NCBI GenBank assembly: GCA_000402295.1
Contig: AQRW01000070.1
Coordinates: 1 to 6,690, forward strand
Reading direction: 5' to 3'
From: Candidatus Aerophobus profundus SCGC AAA252-L23
GTDB lineage: Bacteria; Aerophobota; Aerophobia; Aerophobales; Aerophobaceae
DNA length: 6,690 nt
Within the stretch, counting starts at the first letter, position 1; each line of letters opens with the position of its first letter. Positions 4,961-6,690 of the stretch are shown here, piece by piece. The translations under genes and the position numbers were made by a program. The notes below the pieces were generated by a model. That model was not told where the DNA came from and made no database searches. It worked only from the letters and a program-made list of their open reading frames with translations.

Positions 4961-5710
4961 TCACCTTAGCTTACGCAAGGTCTCCTTGGCTCCATTAATG
5001 ACAAATTCCGAGTCACCGGCTACCACTACAAAGAGAAACCCCTGCTCTATCCGACGCGGCCCGTTACCATAAGCTGCCCAGATACCGGGAATCTTGTTGG
5101 TCTTGCGGCAAGCGGCCAATACCTTGAGGATAGCTGCCTCATGGGCTTCTTTCCCCGCTTCAGTCTCAGGATCAACACCCATAGATTTAGCCAGATCATA
5201 TGGTCCGATCCAACAGCCATCTATGCCATCAACGGCCATAATCTTCTCAGCTTGATCGACACCCCGTTGTGTCTCAATCTGAATTGCCAGAAACACTTCC
5301 TCGTCAATCCGGCTCATATAGTCGGAACCATAGAATCCCGCTCCAAAAGCACCACAAGAGCGACCTCCCCGAGGTGGATATCGCACAGCAAAAGCCGCTG
5401 CCCTGGCCTGCTCTACTGTTTCCACCATCGGCACCACAATACCTAATGCTCCCCGGTCAAGTAAATTGCCAATGGCATAAAAGTCGTTCTGCCCAACTCG
5501 AGCCATAGGTGTTGCTGATCCCAAACAAATATTTCTAAAAGCCGACATAGTAGTCTCATGATTCCAGGAGCCATGTTGATTGTCTACCTGGACAAAGTCA
5601 AAACCAGCCAAGGAAAGAATCTCGGCAGCTAAAGGTGATCCCAGTCCAGCTTCGGCTCCAATAGCCGGTTTACCTTCTAACATACGTTGTTTTGCCGTAT
5701 TAACCCTCAT
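4961..5710 (-). CDS. HpcH/HpaI-family class II aldolase
   Basis: Metal-dependent pyruvate aldolase of the HpcH/HpaI/RhmA superfamily. Members cleave 2-keto-3-deoxy sugar acids or hydroxy-keto diacids into pyruvate and an aldehyde. The 249 residues are full length for the family. Visible catalytic features: H46 in DNQHGSW (general base), R71 in ARVGQND (pyruvate binding), PPRGGRS at 112-118, Q144 and metal ligand E146 in LAIQIET, and metal ligand D172 in WIGPYDLAKSMG. The usual D-x-E-H is D-N-Q-H here, a variation near the active site that may affect substrate choice. Start ATG at 5710 follows AGGAGG by five bases. It lies 92 bases downstream of the aminotransferase on the same strand and converges with the IorA-like gene. 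It is visibly richer in G+C than the central genes (35 of 60 at 5341-5400). The exact substrate is not determinable. Confidence 0.93.
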   Translation of the reverse strand: MRVNTAKQRMLEGKPAIGAEAGLGSPLAAEILSLAGFDFVQVDNQHGSWNHETTMSAFRNICLGSATPMARVGQNDFYAIGNLLDRGALGIVVPMVETVEQARAAAFAVRYPPRGGRSCGAFGAGFYGSDYMSRIDEEVFLAIQIETQRGVDQAEKIMAVDGIDGCWIGPYDLAKSMGVDPETEAGKEAHEAAILKVLAACRKTNKIPGIWAAYGNGPRRIEQGFLFVVVAGDSEFVINGAKETLRKLR

Positions 5711-5802
5711 TCATACCTCCTCGGTATCAGTCTATACATCCCGGGGTAGCTTTGCTAAATCAACTACTTGCCCGGTTTCATTTCGTTACGGTCTATCTGT
5801 TC

Positions 5803-6690
5803 TTAGGTTAATTCCCCCATGTTTTCTCTAATTTTGTGAATAGCCTCCAGGACTTTATTTACATTTTCTCTTTCCATAAGAAAGTTCTTGTTCGAAGCCA
5901 TTATCTCTGATTGATAAACTCGCTCCGCTACGGGACATCTAACTTTGGAATAATCAATCTTTCTCCCATAAAATGAACAACTAATGGGACACCCGGTCCT
6001 TCCAAAGGGCTCTCTAAAAAGAGGATACTTATACACCGGGTAGTTATGCGCTTTGCTAAGAGATACGCCCTCAGCAGCTAAGGCTTGCATAAACTTATCT
6101 CGGGGGATACCGTTCCACTGAGAAGCATCATATCTGAGGAAGTAATAATAATAGCTTCTTTTGGTTACCCGAGGATCTTTCTTTAAAGCCGATATCCCTC
6201 CAATTTTTTCCAGCTCAGCCGCAAGATACTCTCCATTTTTATATCTTACCTCTATTTGTTCATCCAGGCGGGACAGTTGAACCAACAAAAGAGCTCCCAG
6301 GAATTCGGACAGGCGACAATCTCCCGCCGGAACATAAGGCACATATTTAGCTTGTTTAATTGCTTCCCGAAAAGCAAAATCCGTGCTGGCAAATATGGCG
6401 GTATCTTCTGGTCTTCTGCCAAAGTCACCGTAAGCACTACATTTATTCTGCAACTCCTCACTATTAGTAAGTACCATTCCACCTTCACCACAGGTGAGGG
6501 GCTTACCCATCTGAAAGCTGAAGCAGCCCATATCACCGATTGAGCCTACTTTTTTGCCTCGCCATTCTGAACCATGCGCCTCAGCCGTGTCCTCTACGAC
6601 CAAGAGATGATATTTCTGGGCAATTTCCATGATCCTGTCCATATTTACCGGGTAGCCCCCATAATGAACCGGCATAATCCCTTTGGTCTT
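5803..6690 (-). CDS. DegT/DnrJ/EryC1/StrS aminotransferase (5' end outside the window)
   Basis: Pyridoxal-phosphate enzyme that transaminates keto sugars or keto-cyclitols, usually in sugar or secondary-metabolite pathways. The 295 visible residues lack the N-terminal part (about 100 residues expected). The frame is open to the edge, so the ATG at 6675 is internal. Motifs: MPVHYGGYPVNMD; VVEDTAEAHGS with D34 of the visible part contacting the cofactor ring nitrogen; and CFSFQMGKPLTCGEGGM, whose K63 is the Schiff-base lysine. The C-terminal FYGRKIDYSKVRCPVAERV stretch recalls the StsC/scyllo-inosose aminotransferase side of the family. The stop is TAA at 5805-5803. The aldolase follows 92 bases later without a convincing promoter or terminator, so they probably share a transcript and pathway. 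Family certain; substrate unknown. Confidence 0.95.
   Translation of the reverse strand, partial: KTKGIMPVHYGGYPVNMDRIMEIAQKYHLLVVEDTAEAHGSEWRGKKVGSIGDMGCFSFQMGKPLTCGEGGMVLTNSEELQNKCSAYGDFGRRPEDTAIFASTDFAFREAIKQAKYVPYVPAGDCRLSEFLGALLLVQLSRLDEQIEVRYKNGEYLAAELEKIGGISALKKDPRVTKRSYYYYFLRYDASQWNGIPRDKFMQALAAEGVSLSKAHNYPVYKYPLFREPFGRTGCPISCSFYGRKIDYSKVRCPVAERVYQSEIMASNKNFLMERENVNKVLEAIHKIRENMGELT

Noticed and set aside
4863..5072. Frameshifted remnant of the missing ferredoxin domain after the IorA-like stop
   Set aside because: The overlapping plus-strand frame contains no CxxCxxC-type clusters and mostly mirrors the antisense of the aldolase gene.
5722..5802. Promoter or terminator between aminotransferase and aldolase
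   Set aside because: Only a 4-bp hairpin and a poorly spaced TTGATT/TATAGA pair (about 21 bases) are present.
1..6690. CRISPR array, tRNA/rRNA, insertion sequence or integrase
   Set aside because: No regularly spaced repeats, no cloverleaf-like segments, and no transposase or recombinase motifs on either strand.

Overview
The window looks like bacterial chromosome from an anaerobic, moderately AT-rich organism. Genes start on strong AGGAGG-type ribosome binding sites and TTGACA/TATAAT-type promoters. The largest gene belongs to the 2-oxoacid:ferredoxin oxidoreductase superfamily, which is typical of anaerobes. Gene mix (SEC-C/PBPRA1643-type mini-protein, RHH-PIN pair, DUF6062-like protein) would suit an uncultivated lineage or a Firmicutes-like anaerobe, but the sequence alone does not fix the taxon. 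Composition is uneven: 16 of 60 bases are G or C at 1741-1800, against 35 of 60 at 5341-5400.

Left block (1-925, minus strand): a cold-shock-domain protein (466-699) is followed by a glycine-rich RRM protein (1-291, running off the left edge). Both are small single-stranded RNA binders. The cold-shock gene has a clear sigma70-type promoter and a long (about 190 nt) untranslated leader. That leader carries mutually exclusive complementary segments, one of which covers the ribosome binding site. A 662-base gene-poor stretch (700-1361) holds this leader, two minus-strand promoters and one plus-strand promoter.

Central block (1289-4918, plus strand): a DUF6062-like zinc-binding protein with its own promoter comes first. 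Next, from a second near-consensus promoter, come a ribbon-helix-helix antitoxin, a PIN-domain toxin, a SEC-C metal-binding mini-protein and a divergent stand-alone IorA-like thiamine-diphosphate enzyme. The last lacks both the usual C-terminal ferredoxin domain and a neighbouring beta subunit. RHH and PIN form a type II toxin-antitoxin unit. The other two genes follow in the same direction without a visible terminator, but no functional link to the toxin pair is evident.

Right block (4961-6690, minus strand, convergent with the centre): a DegT/DnrJ/EryC1/StrS aminotransferase (right edge cuts its N-terminus) is followed 92 bases later by an HpcH/HpaI-type class II aldolase. They look like two steps of a sugar or hydroxy-acid pathway of unknown substrate.

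The observations most worth following up are the candidate RNA switch in the cold-shock leader, the orphan IorA-like enzyme with altered motifs, and the palindrome between promoter and start of the toxin-antitoxin operon.
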